Of a DNA stretch of 64,000 nucleotides, positions 32,368 through 41,026 are shown piece after piece. This DNA comes from Gammaproteobacteria bacterium (lineage in GTDB: Bacteria > Pseudomonadota > Gammaproteobacteria > SZUA-229), in assembly GCA_026195895.1 (NCBI GenBank), contig JAPHRO010000033.1, positions 20,529-84,528 of the forward strand, in the 5' to 3' direction. Below the pieces are notes generated by a model. That model made no database searches. It saw only the letters and a list, made by a program, of their open reading frames with translations, and was not told the DNA's origin. Numbering within the stretch: the first letter of the stretch is position 1; each line of letters begins with the position of its first letter. The translations under genes and the position numbers were made by a program.

Positions 32368-33120
32368 ATGTCGGCTAAAAAAGTAAACTGTGTATTTGTG
32401 CACGGCTGGGGAATGAATCGAGAAGTGTGGCAGCCGTTGCTGGATAGTTTGCCAGAATGGATTATACCGTTGGCAATTGATTTGCCTGGTCATGGTCAAA
32501 ATGCCGCGACAGGTTTTCAAACCCTGGATGATCTGGTGGCCGCATTAAATAATCGGGTCGATGATGCGGCAATCTGGATCGGCTGGTCGCTGGGCGGTCT
32601 GGCTGTGGCACAGTTGGCGCTGCAATACCCGGAAAAAGTTAACGCGATAATGCTGGTGAGCAGCTCTCCCTGTTTCGTGCAAAAAAAAGACTGGTCAAGC
32701 GGTATGCCGGCCAGTATTTTTGATGAATTTTCCACCCAGCTAGAAGAAGATTTTTCAGGTACAATTCAGCGCTTTTTATCGCTGCAGGTTCGAGGCTCAG
32801 CAAGTGGTCGTCAGTTACTGCGTAGTTTGCGTAAAAAAATACTGGCACAACCGGCGGCCAATATCGATGCCTTGCGCAGTGGTTTGCAGGTACTGAAAAA
32901 TACTGATTTACGCACGCATTTATCCGGCGTAAATATGCCTGTCAGCTGGGTGCTCGGCGGCCAGGATGGCCTGGTTAAAGCCGAACTGGCGCAACAGTTA
33001 GAACAGCTGGTGCCTGGCGTAGCAACACATGTTTTTGAAAAAGCGGCACATGCGCCTTTTTTATCTCACCTGGAGGAATTTCGTGAACAGTTGATAGCGT
33101 TCACCAAACGTGTCACATGA
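32368..33120 (+). CDS. bioH: pimeloyl-ACP methyl ester carboxylesterase
   Basis: BioH hydrolyses the methyl ester of pimeloyl-ACP and ends the BioC-BioH route to the biotin side chain. The 250-residue alpha/beta hydrolase has the oxyanion segment FVHGWGMNREVW, the nucleophile Ser in GWSLGGLA, the acid in VLGGQDGLV and the His in KAAHAPFLSH. I chose the ATG at 32368 (MSAKKVN). GGGG stands 8 bases upstream. An ATG at 32356 is also in frame. It overlaps bioC by 4 bases. The other bio genes are not in the window. Confidence 0.92.
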   Translation: MSAKKVNCVFVHGWGMNREVWQPLLDSLPEWIIPLAIDLPGHGQNAATGFQTLDDLVAALNNRVDDAAIWIGWSLGGLAVAQLALQYPEKVNAIMLVSSSPCFVQKKDWSSGMPASIFDEFSTQLEEDFSGTIQRFLSLQVRGSASGRQLLRSLRKKILAQPAANIDALRSGLQVLKNTDLRTHLSGVNMPVSWVLGGQDGLVKAELAQQLEQLVPGVATHVFEKAAHAPFLSHLEEFREQLIAFTKRVT

Positions 33121-33986
33121 CATCTTTAGCTAATAGCAATAAATATAGAATACGCAAACATTTTGATGCAAAAGCAGATTGTTATGAATCATCTGCGATT
33201 TTGCAAAATGAAGTATGTAATCGCATGATTGAGCGCCTGGACTGGGTGACGCTGAAACCGCAGGTGATTCTGGATGCGGGTAGTGGTACTGGCTGGGGTG
33301 TGCAGGGCTTGATGGAGCGTTACAAATCATCAAAACTCATAGCACTGGATCTGTCTGCCCAGATGTTATTGCAAACCAGAACCAAAGGTCGCTGGTTACG
33401 TAAGCCGGGACTGGTGTGCGCCGACGCTGAGGCCATTCCGCTGGCAGACGAATCGGTTGATCTGATATTTTCAAATTTAATGTTGCAGTGGTGTCAGCCG
33501 GAACAGGCGTTCGCAGAATTTCGGCGCATTTTAAAACCTAATGGGCTGTTGATGTTTAGCACCTTTGGTCCCGATACATTAAAAGAATTACGTCATAGCT
33601 GGGCACAGGTGGATGCGGGTCGTCATGTGAATGAGTTTACCGATATGCATGATCTGGGGGATATCTTATTAACTACTGGATTTGCCGAACCGGTTATGGA
33701 TATGGATTTGATAACTTTAACTTATCAGGATGCCAAAGCAGTCATGACTGATCTGAAGGCAATAGGCGCGAATACGCCCATGGTGGATCAGTCCAAAGGA
33801 TTGATGACACCAGGCAAGCTAAAAAAAGTTTTCGAAGCCTATGAAAAATTTAGGAAATCCGATGTATTGCCCGCGACTTATGAAGTGGTTTACGGCCATG
33901 CCTGGAAAATGCCCCAACGTATAAAAAAAATTGATAAAGAAAATTTCTCAATTCCTGTTGATCAGATAATAAAACCTCATAAATAA
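33117..33986 (+). CDS. bioC: malonyl-ACP O-methyltransferase
   Basis: BioC methylates malonyl-ACP with SAM so that it can be extended to pimeloyl-ACP methyl ester. The 289-residue class I methyltransferase has the N-terminal IRKHFDAKADCYESSA signature, the SAM motif ILDAGSGTGWG, the FSNLMLQWC segment and the STFGPDTLKELR motif characteristic of BioC. It overlaps bioH by ATGA, so the two are translationally coupled. It is 96 bases upstream of the DsrC-family gene. Confidence 0.94.
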   Translation: MTSLANSNKYRIRKHFDAKADCYESSAILQNEVCNRMIERLDWVTLKPQVILDAGSGTGWGVQGLMERYKSSKLIALDLSAQMLLQTRTKGRWLRKPGLVCADAEAIPLADESVDLIFSNLMLQWCQPEQAFAEFRRILKPNGLLMFSTFGPDTLKELRHSWAQVDAGRHVNEFTDMHDLGDILLTTGFAEPVMDMDLITLTYQDAKAVMTDLKAIGANTPMVDQSKGLMTPGKLKKVFEAYEKFRKSDVLPATYEVVYGHAWKMPQRIKKIDKENFSIPVDQIIKPHK

Positions 33987-34014
33987 CTTTTGTATTTGAT
34001 GTTATTAACGGTTG

Positions 34015-34043
34015 TTCATCTTCGTGTCGGTCTGCGCTATAAA
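34015..34043 (+). promoter_or_regulatory. putative promoter of the DsrC-family gene
   Basis: TTCATC (34015-34020) and TATAAA (34038-34043) are separated by 17 bases. The start point would be near 34050, about 33 bases before the ATG. This suggests the gene is transcribed separately from bioHC. Confidence 0.45.
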
Positions 34044-34082
34044 TAAATAACCCCCTTTTCTAATCAGATGAAGGAGATTGTT

Positions 34083-34430
34083 ATGACTCAGGTAGTAGAA
34101 CACCGTGTTCCCGTGGGTGAAGGCCATTTAAAAGAACTGGCTGACTGGTCTGAAGCGCTGGCGAAACAATATGCACGCGAAGATGGAATTGAACTGACGC
34201 AGGAGCATTTTAATATTCTGGCTTATTTAAGAAAGTATTATGACAAGTATGGTCAGGGCTACAACGCACGAACCCTGTTGAATGTCATGGAATTTGAATT
34301 TGGTAACTGGGAAGGAAAGCGCCATTTATATGAATTGTTCCCGAAAGGCCCAGTGAGTCAGGGATGTAAATATGCGGGATTGCCCTTGCCGCCTAACTGC
34401 AATGATGCTTCATTTGGTTCGGTGCATTAA
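34083..34430 (+). CDS. DsrC/TusE-family sulfur carrier protein with CX10C and C-terminal tail
   Basis: This family carries sulfur as a persulfide or trisulfide on C-terminal cysteines, in Dsr sulfur metabolism (DsrC) or tRNA thiolation (TusE). The 115-residue protein has LTQEHFNILAYLRKYYDKYG and the C-terminal arm FPKGPVSQGCKYAGLPLPPNC with Cys95 and Cys106, the two-cysteine CX10C pattern of DsrC. TusE keeps only the last Cys. Unusually, nine residues (NDASFGSVH) follow Cys106, whereas in DsrC it is normally the penultimate residue. AAGGAG stands 6 bases before the ATG at 34083. No dsrAB or tus genes are nearby, so the partner is unknown. A strong terminator follows. Confidence 0.85.
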   Translation: MTQVVEHRVPVGEGHLKELADWSEALAKQYAREDGIELTQEHFNILAYLRKYYDKYGQGYNARTLLNVMEFEFGNWEGKRHLYELFPKGPVSQGCKYAGLPLPPNCNDASFGSVH

Positions 34431-34458
34431 ATTTATTCAGCAAATTAAAAATCGCAAA

Positions 34459-34488
34459 TAAAAAAAGCGGCTTAAGCCGCTTTTTTTA
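34459..34488. terminator. bidirectional terminator between the DsrC-family gene and rpoH
   Basis: AGCGGCTTAAGCCGCT is a perfect palindrome flanked by six or more A residues on the left and seven T residues on the right. It can terminate both converging transcripts. Confidence 0.9.
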
Positions 34489-34512
34489 TTTAAAGTTTTG
34501 ATGCAGTTGTAA

Positions 34513-35373
34513 TCAGGCTTCGAAAGAGGTTCTAAGTTTTTTCATCGCATTTTTTTCAAGCTGTCGAATACGTTCTGCTGAAACCTGGTATTTATCGGCC
34601 AGATCATGCAGCGTGGCTTTGTTGTCGTCGTCCAGCCAGCGAGACATCAGAATGTCTTTACTGCGCTCGTCCAGTTGATCCATGGATTCAGCCAGTACCT
34701 GCATTTGTTGCTGTTTCCAGTCATCACTTTCCAGTTGTCTTGCCGGGTCGCTGATTGGGCTGGCGACAAAGCTGGCAGGCGCGGCATAACTATCGTCGTC
34801 ATCATCGGTGCCAGAATCAAAAGCCATATCATAATTGGCCAGGCGGGCCTCCATTTCGAGAACGGTTTCTGGCTTAACGCCCAGGTCTTTGGCGACGCCT
34901 TCGACTTCTTCCTGAGAGAACCAGCCCAGACGTTTTTTGGAGCTACGCAGATTAAAGAACAGTTTGCGTTGTGCCTTGGTGGTCGCTATCTTAACGATGC
35001 GCCAGTTGCGTAGTACAAACTCATGAATTTCTGCACGAATCCAGTGAACTGCAAAGGATACCAGTCGGACATTACGGTCAGGCTTAAAGCGTTTGACGGC
35101 TTTCATCAGGCCGACATTACCTTCCTGAATCAGGTCGGCGAGCGGCAGGCCATAACCCTGATAGCCACGTGCAACACGCACTACAAAGCGAAGATGCGGC
35201 ATAATCAGTTTCTGCGCGGCGTCCAGTTCATCATGCTCAGCCAGGCGTATACCCAGTTCATGCTCTTCTGCTGCTGTCAGCATTGGAATGGCATTAATCC
35301 GCTGGATATATTGATCCAGGCTACCGCTGCTTATGGGTAGATGATTTTGGGCAAGAATCAGTTCGTTTGTCAT
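34513..35373 (-). CDS. rpoH: RNA polymerase sigma-32 (heat-shock sigma factor)
   Basis: RpoH directs transcription of chaperone and protease genes. The 286-residue protein has region 2 with [27 protein letters not shown] and [10 protein letters not shown], the RpoH box QRKLFFNLR that distinguishes sigma-32 from other sigma factors, and region 4 with [17 protein letters not shown] perfect CIRCE element stands 34 bases upstream, so HrcA is likely to repress it. In E. coli control is mainly through mRNA structure and DnaK/FtsH, so this is a different layer. It lies before the ftsX side of the division operon, with a receiver protein in between. Confidence 0.97.
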   Translation of the reverse strand: MTNELILAQNHLPISSGSLDQYIQRINAIPMLTAAEEHELGIRLAEHDELDAAQKLIMPHLRFVVRVARGYQGYGLPLADLIQEGNVGLMKAVKRFKPDRNVRLVSFAVHWIRAEIHEFVLRNWRIVKIATTKAQRKLFFNLRSSKKRLGWFSQEEVEGVAKDLGVKPETVLEMEARLANYDMAFDSGTDDDDDSYAAPASFVASPISDPARQLESDDWKQQQMQVLAESMDQLDERSKDILMSRWLDDDNKATLHDLADKYQVSAERIRQLEKNAMKKLRTSFEA

Positions 35374-35406
35374 ATAAACTCAACTCCAATTGTCTCTGTG
35401 ACTATA

Positions 35407-35433
35407 TTAGCACTCAAACAATAAGAGTGCTAA
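35407..35433 (-). promoter_or_regulatory. CIRCE operator (HrcA binding site) upstream of rpoH
   Basis: TTAGCACTC, nine bases, GAGTGCTAA is an exact match to the CIRCE consensus, including the spacer length. It lies 34 bases upstream of the rpoH ATG on the only side where a promoter could be. Possible -10 sequences (TAATAT/TATAGT) overlap its downstream arm, so repressor binding would block transcription. hrcA itself is not in the window. Confidence 0.93.
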
Positions 35434-35483
35434 TCACAATATAAGTTCCTGTTAATAATGAAAAAAGAGACTAGCTGTAGGGT

Positions 35484-36347
35484 TTATTGATTAGCCGAGA
35501 TGGCATTTTCCGGATGATGCAACTGTAAATATTGCTGGCGCAGGGTCAGCAGGGTGTTGATGCGAGCAACCAGCATGGGTTCTCTGATGGGTTTTTCCAG
35601 GATGTCATTTGCCCCGGCTGAAAAAATGCGATTGAGTCCATCCGGGTCGGCGTCGTAGTTGCTGGAGGTGGTGACCAGAATAGGTAGTTGCTCGTAGCCA
35701 AGGCCTATACCATAACGAATTTCCCGAATCAGGTCACGGCCCGACATATGACCTTCTAGCTGGATGTCAGTTAGTATGAGATCAAATGGCTGCACATTGT
35801 GCGTCTCATTAAACGAATGCTGGATATTCTGTAGCGCATGTTCGGCGTCTTTTGCCAGTAGATAATTGTGACCATGCTGCGTCAGAAAGCTTTTTACCGC
35901 CTGGGCCACGGTCGCGCTGTCTTCGACGTAAAGAATATTGCCGGTAATGCTGGCTGCCGGGCCATCGTAGCTTAGAAATGATTTTATATAGCCGACCAGT
36001 TTTTTTTGTCCCAGTTTTTTATCGAAGTAGCCATTCACATACTGGCAGGCGATCTGTTCTTCTAAAACACCCATGTCCTCACCGGAAACCACGATCAATG
36101 GTGTGCGGTAATTATGCAGTTCAACCCGAATTTTTTTGACCAGGTCGTGGCAGTCGATATCGGGCAGGTTGCGTGACATGGTGATCAGTTGATATTTATT
36201 TTTGATCAGCAGCTCAATCGCCTCGCCTGAGCTGGTGGCAATGTCTACTATGGTATTGCGAATATGCTTATGGATCAGTTTGGTGATAATAGCCAGGGCC
36301 GTGCCCGAATGGTCTATTAACAGAACCCGTTGTTCTTTTTTCGTCAT
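35484..36347 (-). CDS. double-receiver response regulator without output domain
   Basis: The 287-residue protein consists of two receiver domains (about 5-130 and 136-270) and a short tail. The second is intact: ILYVEDSAT supplies the acidic pair, Asp194 (LTDIQLEG) is the acceptor, with VTTSS and EKPI behind. The first keeps LLIDHS and the Lys in FDKKLG, but Ser58 stands where the acceptor Asp should be (TMSRNLP), so it probably is not phosphorylated and may serve binding. No output domain, kinase or cyclase is fused. It is encoded between rpoH and ftsX, with about 110 and 216 bases on either side, so it may have its own promoter. Its partner kinase cannot be read from the context. Confidence 0.82.
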   Translation of the reverse strand: MTKKEQRVLLIDHSGTALAIITKLIHKHIRNTIVDIATSSGEAIELLIKNKYQLITMSRNLPDIDCHDLVKKIRVELHNYRTPLIVVSGEDMGVLEEQIACQYVNGYFDKKLGQKKLVGYIKSFLSYDGPAASITGNILYVEDSATVAQAVKSFLTQHGHNYLLAKDAEHALQNIQHSFNETHNVQPFDLILTDIQLEGHMSGRDLIREIRYGIGLGYEQLPILVTTSSNYDADPDGLNRIFSAGANDILEKPIREPMLVARINTLLTLRQQYLQLHHPENAISANQ

Positions 36348-36563
36348 CTTGTTTAAACCTGAATATTCCCGAAAATCCGTGGGCTGTAAGGCATATCTGC
36401 AATTTATTAATAATTATTTTTGTTCTGGATAAAATGCCATTAATGCTGTCTGGCTTGAAGGCAGGCTATCCAGTAAATGCCACATTCCATCTAAATATAG
36501 CAGTTAAAGCCAGGTGGTGATGCCACATACGGGGTGATGAATCAATATTGCCGTTGAATTTGT

Positions 36564-37523
36564 TTAGCTGGGTTCGATTTCGTCGAGATGACGGCCCACG
36601 GCGATCCAGGAGCCCAGTAACCCCAGCAGGCAGCTAAATCCGATGAGCGACATGGCTTCGCTAAACGCCAGTCCGGTAAGCTGAAAAGCGCTGTTATACA
36701 GGCTGGCCAGGTTTTCCACTGAGCCGGCCAGAATGCCGATTGACAGGCTGATTAGTATCCAGGCCAGAATGCCGCCGCTCAGACCGTACCAGAAACCGGT
36801 ATAGAGAAACGGCCGACGAATAAATGCGTTGGTTGCGCCGATCAGTTTAGTAACTTCAATTTCTGAGCGCCGATTCTGGATATCCAGTCGAATAGTGTTG
36901 CCGACCACCAGCAATACGGCCATCGCGAGCAGAATCGAAATCACCCATATCCCTTTGCGGGCTATTTCCAGCATCGAGTACAGGCGTTTTACCCATTGCA
37001 GGTCCAGTTGGGCGATATCCACCTGTTTAAGTTCGCGGAGCTGTTTCATCAGGTGGGCTATTTTATCGGGGCGCTCAGGGTCAACCACGGGTTGTACCGC
37101 CAGAACATGGGGCAGGGGGTTTGAGCCCAGGGATTCGATGGCATCGCCAAACCCGGAGACGCGTTGAAATTCGGCCAGCGCCTGGTCTTTATGAATGAGT
37201 TTTACGCTGTCAATGCCATCATAAAGGCGGAGTTTGCTGGCCAGGGTTCTGGCCTGTTTTTCAGACACATTGGCTTTTAGAAATAGCGAAATCTGGGCGC
37301 TGTTATCCCAGCCAACGCTGACATGACTGGCATTGGATAGCAGTACATATAAGCCGGCGGGCAGTGCCAGGGCAATGGCAATCACCGCCGTCGTCATCGC
37401 CGATGAGGCAGGGCTGCGAAATAATACGCCCAGGCTGGCGATCAGTGTCCGCGCATGGTGAATGAAGTAGGCGGTAACCGGTGCGTTTCGGGCAGGCTTG
37501 TTGGAAGTGTCAGGCTTCGACAT
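36564..37523 (-). CDS. ftsX: cell division protein FtsX
   Basis: FtsX is the membrane subunit of the FtsEX complex, which activates septal peptidoglycan hydrolases through regulators such as EnvC. The 319-residue protein has a cytoplasmic N-terminus, a first membrane helix around 45-65, a periplasmic domain (about 66-180, with VSEKQARTLASKL), and three further helices with the FtsX-domain motif RRSEIEVTKLIGATNAFIRRPF. It overlaps the end of ftsE by 14 bases. The 216 bases beyond its stop hold no gene that I can support. Confidence 0.95.
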   Translation of the reverse strand: MSKPDTSNKPARNAPVTAYFIHHARTLIASLGVLFRSPASSAMTTAVIAIALALPAGLYVLLSNASHVSVGWDNSAQISLFLKANVSEKQARTLASKLRLYDGIDSVKLIHKDQALAEFQRVSGFGDAIESLGSNPLPHVLAVQPVVDPERPDKIAHLMKQLRELKQVDIAQLDLQWVKRLYSMLEIARKGIWVISILLAMAVLLVVGNTIRLDIQNRRSEIEVTKLIGATNAFIRRPFLYTGFWYGLSGGILAWILISLSIGILAGSVENLASLYNSAFQLTGLAFSEAMSLIGFSCLLGLLGSWIAVGRHLDEIEPS

Positions 37524-38196
37524 CTGCCACCTCTTTTAAATCGTCATGGATTAGCATGCCCTGGCTCAGGCTGATTACCGGGCTGCCCATCTGCTTGATC
37601 AGGTCCAGGTCATGGCTGGCGATCAGTACGGACACGCCCACCTGGTTAAAGCGGGCAAACAGCTCCATGATTTCGCGGGATAATTCAGGATCCAGATTAC
37701 CAGTCGGTTCATCCGCCAGTAATAATGAAGGTTTGTGTACGATGGCGCGGGCGATGCCGACGCGCTGCTGTTCACCGCCAGACAGCGTAATGGGCGCGCA
37801 CTTTTCCTTGTTCAACAGGCCGACCTGATCCAGTGCAGCACGCACGCGCTTGCCAACTTCCCGATGCTGATAGCCTGCGATTACCAGTGGCAGTGCGACA
37901 TTATCGAAGACAGTGCGGTCATACAGCAGGTGGTGGTTCTGGAAAATAATGCCAATATTACGGCGGATGTAGGGGACTTTGCTGTTACGGACGTTGCTCA
38001 GATTGACGCCATCCAGCAGTATGTTACCGCGACTGGGGCGTTCAATCAGGGCGATGAGTTTAAGCAGGGTGCTTTTTCCTGCGCCGGAATGGCCGGTGAG
38101 ATAGGCCATCTTGCCACGGGGTAAATGAAAGCTGATGTTACTTAGCGCTTCATGGCCACCGGGATAGCGTTTATTCACATTGTCGAAACGAATCAT
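37510..38196 (-). CDS. ftsE: cell division ATP-binding protein FtsE
   Basis: FtsE is the ABC ATPase of FtsEX. The 228-residue protein has Walker A GHSGAGKSTLLK, the Q-loop in IIFQNHHLL, the signature LSGGEQQRVGIARA, Walker B LLADEPTGNLD and the His switch in ASHDLDLI. It overlaps ftsX by 14 bases and follows ftsY by 77 bases, the classic ftsY-ftsE-ftsX order. Confidence 0.97.
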   Translation of the reverse strand: MIRFDNVNKRYPGGHEALSNISFHLPRGKMAYLTGHSGAGKSTLLKLIALIERPSRGNILLDGVNLSNVRNSKVPYIRRNIGIIFQNHHLLYDRTVFDNVALPLVIAGYQHREVGKRVRAALDQVGLLNKEKCAPITLSGGEQQRVGIARAIVHKPSLLLADEPTGNLDPELSREIMELFARFNQVGVSVLIASHDLDLIKQMGSPVISLSQGMLIHDDLKEVADVEA

Positions 38197-38273
38197 GGGT
38201 GGTTATTGTGCCGCATCGAAGGATTAAGGCAAGTGCCGGAGCTAACTGATTTTCAATTTATTTTTCAGTGGCC

Positions 38274-39494
38274 TCAGGTTTCTCGATCCAGCAACGCATC
38301 GACAAATTCCCGAGCATGGAATTCGCGCAGGTCGTCGATACCTTCACCAACACCGATGAACCGAATCGGTATACCCAGTTTTTCGGCAATGGCGAAGACG
38401 ATGCCGCCCTTGGCGGTGCCATCCAGTTTAGTCAGTGCCAGACCTGTCAGTCCCATCGCTTCATTGAATTGCTGTGCCTGAATCAGACCGTTCTGACCAA
38501 AACCCGCATCCATTACCAGCAATACTTCGTGGGGCGCAGTGTCATCGAGTTTTTTCATCACGCGTTTTATTTTGATGAGTTCATCCATCAGGTTGGACTG
38601 GGTGTGCAGGCGGCCGGCAGTATCGGCGATAACGATGTCGATGTTTCTGGCGCGGGCAGAGTCGATGGCATCATAGATGACCGAGGCGGAATCCGCGCCA
38701 GTGCCCTGGGCGATAACCGGGATGTCGTTGCGTTCGCCCCAGGTTTGTAATTGTTCGACGGCCGCGGCGCGGAACGTATCGCCGGCGGCCAGCATGACCT
38801 TATGTCCCTGGTGCTGGAAGCGCCTGGCCAGCTTGCCAATGGTGGTCGTTTTACCGGCGCCGTTAATACCCACCACCAGAATGACGAAAGGTGAACGGGT
38901 CGAGTCAATAGTCAGTGGTTGATTGCAGGGTTGCAGGATATTTTCCATATCATCGCAGAGCGCTTCGAACAGCGCTTCGGCGTTATTCAGTTCCTTGCGG
39001 GAGACACGTCGGGTCAGATTGTTGATGATTTTACTGGTGGCCTCAATACCCACATCGGCCATGATTAAACGTGTTTCCAGCTCCTCCATGAGTTCATCGT
39101 CGAGGGTTTTTTTACCCAGTACCAGATCTGCCATGCCATCGGTGAGGCCATGACGGGTTTTGCTCAGTCGATTGCGCAGGCTGGAAAATAAGCCCGGTTT
39201 TGATGCTTTTTCCTGCTTATCATCGGTTTCGGTTTCGGTTTCGGTTTCGGTTTCGGTTTCGGTTTCGGTTTCGACTGTAGCGGCTATAGTTTCTTCAGTA
39301 GTCGATTCAGCTACTGCTACAGTCGGGACTGGCTCGACCGGTGTGTCGGGTTTTTCTACGGCGTCAATAGCTTCGGGAGCTTCGGGCGGGGCTTCAGGTT
39401 CCACCAGTTCCGTTGCAGGTGACGCATTTTCAGCGGGCAGTTCTTCTGCTTCAGGCTTTGTTTTATCTTTGTTGCGGCGTAGGAAACCAAACAT
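38274..39494 (-). CDS. ftsY: signal recognition particle receptor FtsY
   Basis: FtsY docks SRP-ribosome complexes at the inner membrane. The 406-residue protein has an acidic, low-complexity N-terminal A domain (about 1-100) containing eight Thr-Glu dipeptides in a row from a hexanucleotide DNA repeat. The NG GTPase follows: VGINGAGKTTTIGKLA, DTAGRLHTQSNLMDEL, TKLDGTAKGG and GVGEGIDDLREF. The start at 39494 (MFGFLRRNKDK) has the usual amphipathic opening of FtsY. It is the first gene of the ftsYEX operon and divergent from the M16 peptidase genes. Confidence 0.96.
   Translation of the reverse strand: MFGFLRRNKDKTKPEAEELPAENASPATELVEPEAPPEAPEAIDAVEKPDTPVEPVPTVAVAESTTEETIAATVETETETETETETETETDDKQEKASKPGLFSSLRNRLSKTRHGLTDGMADLVLGKKTLDDELMEELETRLIMADVGIEATSKIINNLTRRVSRKELNNAEALFEALCDDMENILQPCNQPLTIDSTRSPFVILVVGINGAGKTTTIGKLARRFQHQGHKVMLAAGDTFRAAAVEQLQTWGERNDIPVIAQGTGADSASVIYDAIDSARARNIDIVIADTAGRLHTQSNLMDELIKIKRVMKKLDDTAPHEVLLVMDAGFGQNGLIQAQQFNEAMGLTGLALTKLDGTAKGGIVFAIAEKLGIPIRFIGVGEGIDDLREFHAREFVDALLDRET
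39225..39272. repeat. hexanucleotide tandem repeat (GGTTTC)8 inside ftsY
   Basis: Eight perfect copies of GGTTTC run from 39225 to 39272. On the ftsY strand they read Thr-Glu eight times. Copy-number change would add or remove two residues without shifting the frame. Confidence 0.97.
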
Positions 39495-39613
39495 AATTAT
39501 CTAATAGGTTGTATATCAGGATGCGCTTATCCTATCATCGCCATTACTCAGGTGAAACTTTTAAGTTATCGTCTGAGTCCTATGCGCAAGATAACTAACC
39601 GTGAGGGAACTCT

Positions 39614-41026
39614 ATGCGATTACTCGCATTACTGGGCGTTGCTCTGCTTACCCAGGGCCTGGTTGCCTGCCAGACAACAGTCAAACCTGCTACAGAACAG
39701 CAGGCATCTGATTCCGATGCAAAAGTGCAGACTTTTATGCTGGATAACGGCATGAAAATACTGGTGCATGAAAATCATCGTGCACCGGTAGTGGTATCAC
39801 AGGTCTGGTACAAGGTCGGCAGCAGCTATGAATATGACGGCATTACCGGCGTATCCCATGCGCTGGAACATATGATGTTCAAGGGCACGAAAAATTTAAA
39901 ACCGGGTGAATTTTCAGAAATTATTGCAGCCAATGGCGGTAGCGAAAATGCCTTTACCGGCAAGGATTACACCGCCTATTTTCAACGTATAGCCAGTGAC
40001 CGGCTGGAGCTGTGTCTGAAATGGGAAGCCGATCGCATGCGCAATCTGGTCATGGACGAGGCAGAGTTTAAAAAGGAAATCGAAGTCATCAAGGAAGAGC
40101 GTCGTATGCGTACCGATGACGAGCCGACTTCATTAACCTATGAGCGATTTAATGCCGTCGCATTTTTAAATTCCTCTTATCACCAGCCCATCATCGGCTG
40201 GATGGAAGACCTCGACACCATGACCATGGAAAATTTACGGGACTGGTACGAAACCTGGTATGCGCCGAATAACGCAACGTTAGTCGTGTCCGGTGATGTT
40301 AAGGCGGCGGATGTTTATCAGTTGGCAAAAAAATATTTTGGTCCGCTCAAACCTTCTGTTATTCCGGAAGTAAAGCCGCGGCGTGAAGTTAAACAGCAGG
40401 GTGAGCGTCGGATTACGATCAAAGCCCCGGCCAAGGTACCGTATCTGCTCATGGGTTACAAAGTGCCGGTTTTAAAAACGGCGGCTGAACCCTGGGAGGC
40501 CTATGCGCTGGAAGTGCTGGCGGGCGTACTGGATGGCGGCGATAGTACCCGGCTGAGTTCCGAGCTGGTGCGTAATCGGGAGATCGCCTCATCGGCGGGT
40601 GCAGGTTACGATTTATATAATCGCCAGGACAGTCTGTTTTTATTCGATGGTACGCCGACCAAAAAAAGCTCAATGGCAAAGCTGGAACAGGCGCTGATCA
40701 ATGAAGTGAAAAGAATTCAACAGACGCCACCGGATGAAGCCGAACTGGAGCGAGTCAAGGCACTGGTAATGGCGTCTGCGGTTTATGAGCAGGATTCCAG
40801 TTTTTACCAGGCAATGCAGCTGGGTATTCTGGAAACCATCGGGCTTGGCTGGGAGCACAAAGCCGAATACCTGAAAAATATCGAAGCGATTACTGCTGAA
40901 CAGGTGCAGGCAGTGGCGCAGAAGTATCTGGTGCCGGACCAGTTAACCGTTGCCGTACTGGATCCTCAGCCCATAACAGGGCGTCGTGTTGCAAAATCAA
41001 CGGGAGGGTCGCGTCATGGCCACTAA
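39614..41026 (+). CDS. M16-family zinc peptidase, catalytically competent member of a pair
   Basis: The 470-residue protein is a pitrilysin-type peptidase exported as a lipoprotein (lipobox LVAC around residue 19). The inverted zinc motif HxxEH is intact in SHALEHMMFKGT (His82, Glu85, His86), with the further Glu in IEVIKEERRMR. Two M16 domains are present, the second starting around residue 200. It overlaps by 11 bases the gene for a related protein lacking the zinc motif, matching M16 heterodimers in which one partner supplies the catalytic site and the other the binding site. From memory, such a pair lies next to ftsY in Pseudomonas too. The natural substrate is unknown. Confidence 0.9.
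   Translation: MRLLALLGVALLTQGLVACQTTVKPATEQQASDSDAKVQTFMLDNGMKILVHENHRAPVVVSQVWYKVGSSYEYDGITGVSHALEHMMFKGTKNLKPGEFSEIIAANGGSENAFTGKDYTAYFQRIASDRLELCLKWEADRMRNLVMDEAEFKKEIEVIKEERRMRTDDEPTSLTYERFNAVAFLNSSYHQPIIGWMEDLDTMTMENLRDWYETWYAPNNATLVVSGDVKAADVYQLAKKYFGPLKPSVIPEVKPRREVKQQGERRITIKAPAKVPYLLMGYKVPVLKTAAEPWEAYALEVLAGVLDGGDSTRLSSELVRNREIASSAGAGYDLYNRQDSLFLFDGTPTKKSSMAKLEQALINEVKRIQQTPPDEAELERVKALVMASAVYEQDSSFYQAMQLGILETIGLGWEHKAEYLKNIEAITAEQVQAVAQKYLVPDQLTVAVLDPQPITGRRVAKSTGGSRHGH

Noticed and set aside
32308..32520. Long N-terminal extension of plsY
   Set aside because: It overlaps the divergent bioH gene and is not hydrophobic like the PlsY start. The GTG at 32307 gives the standard length.
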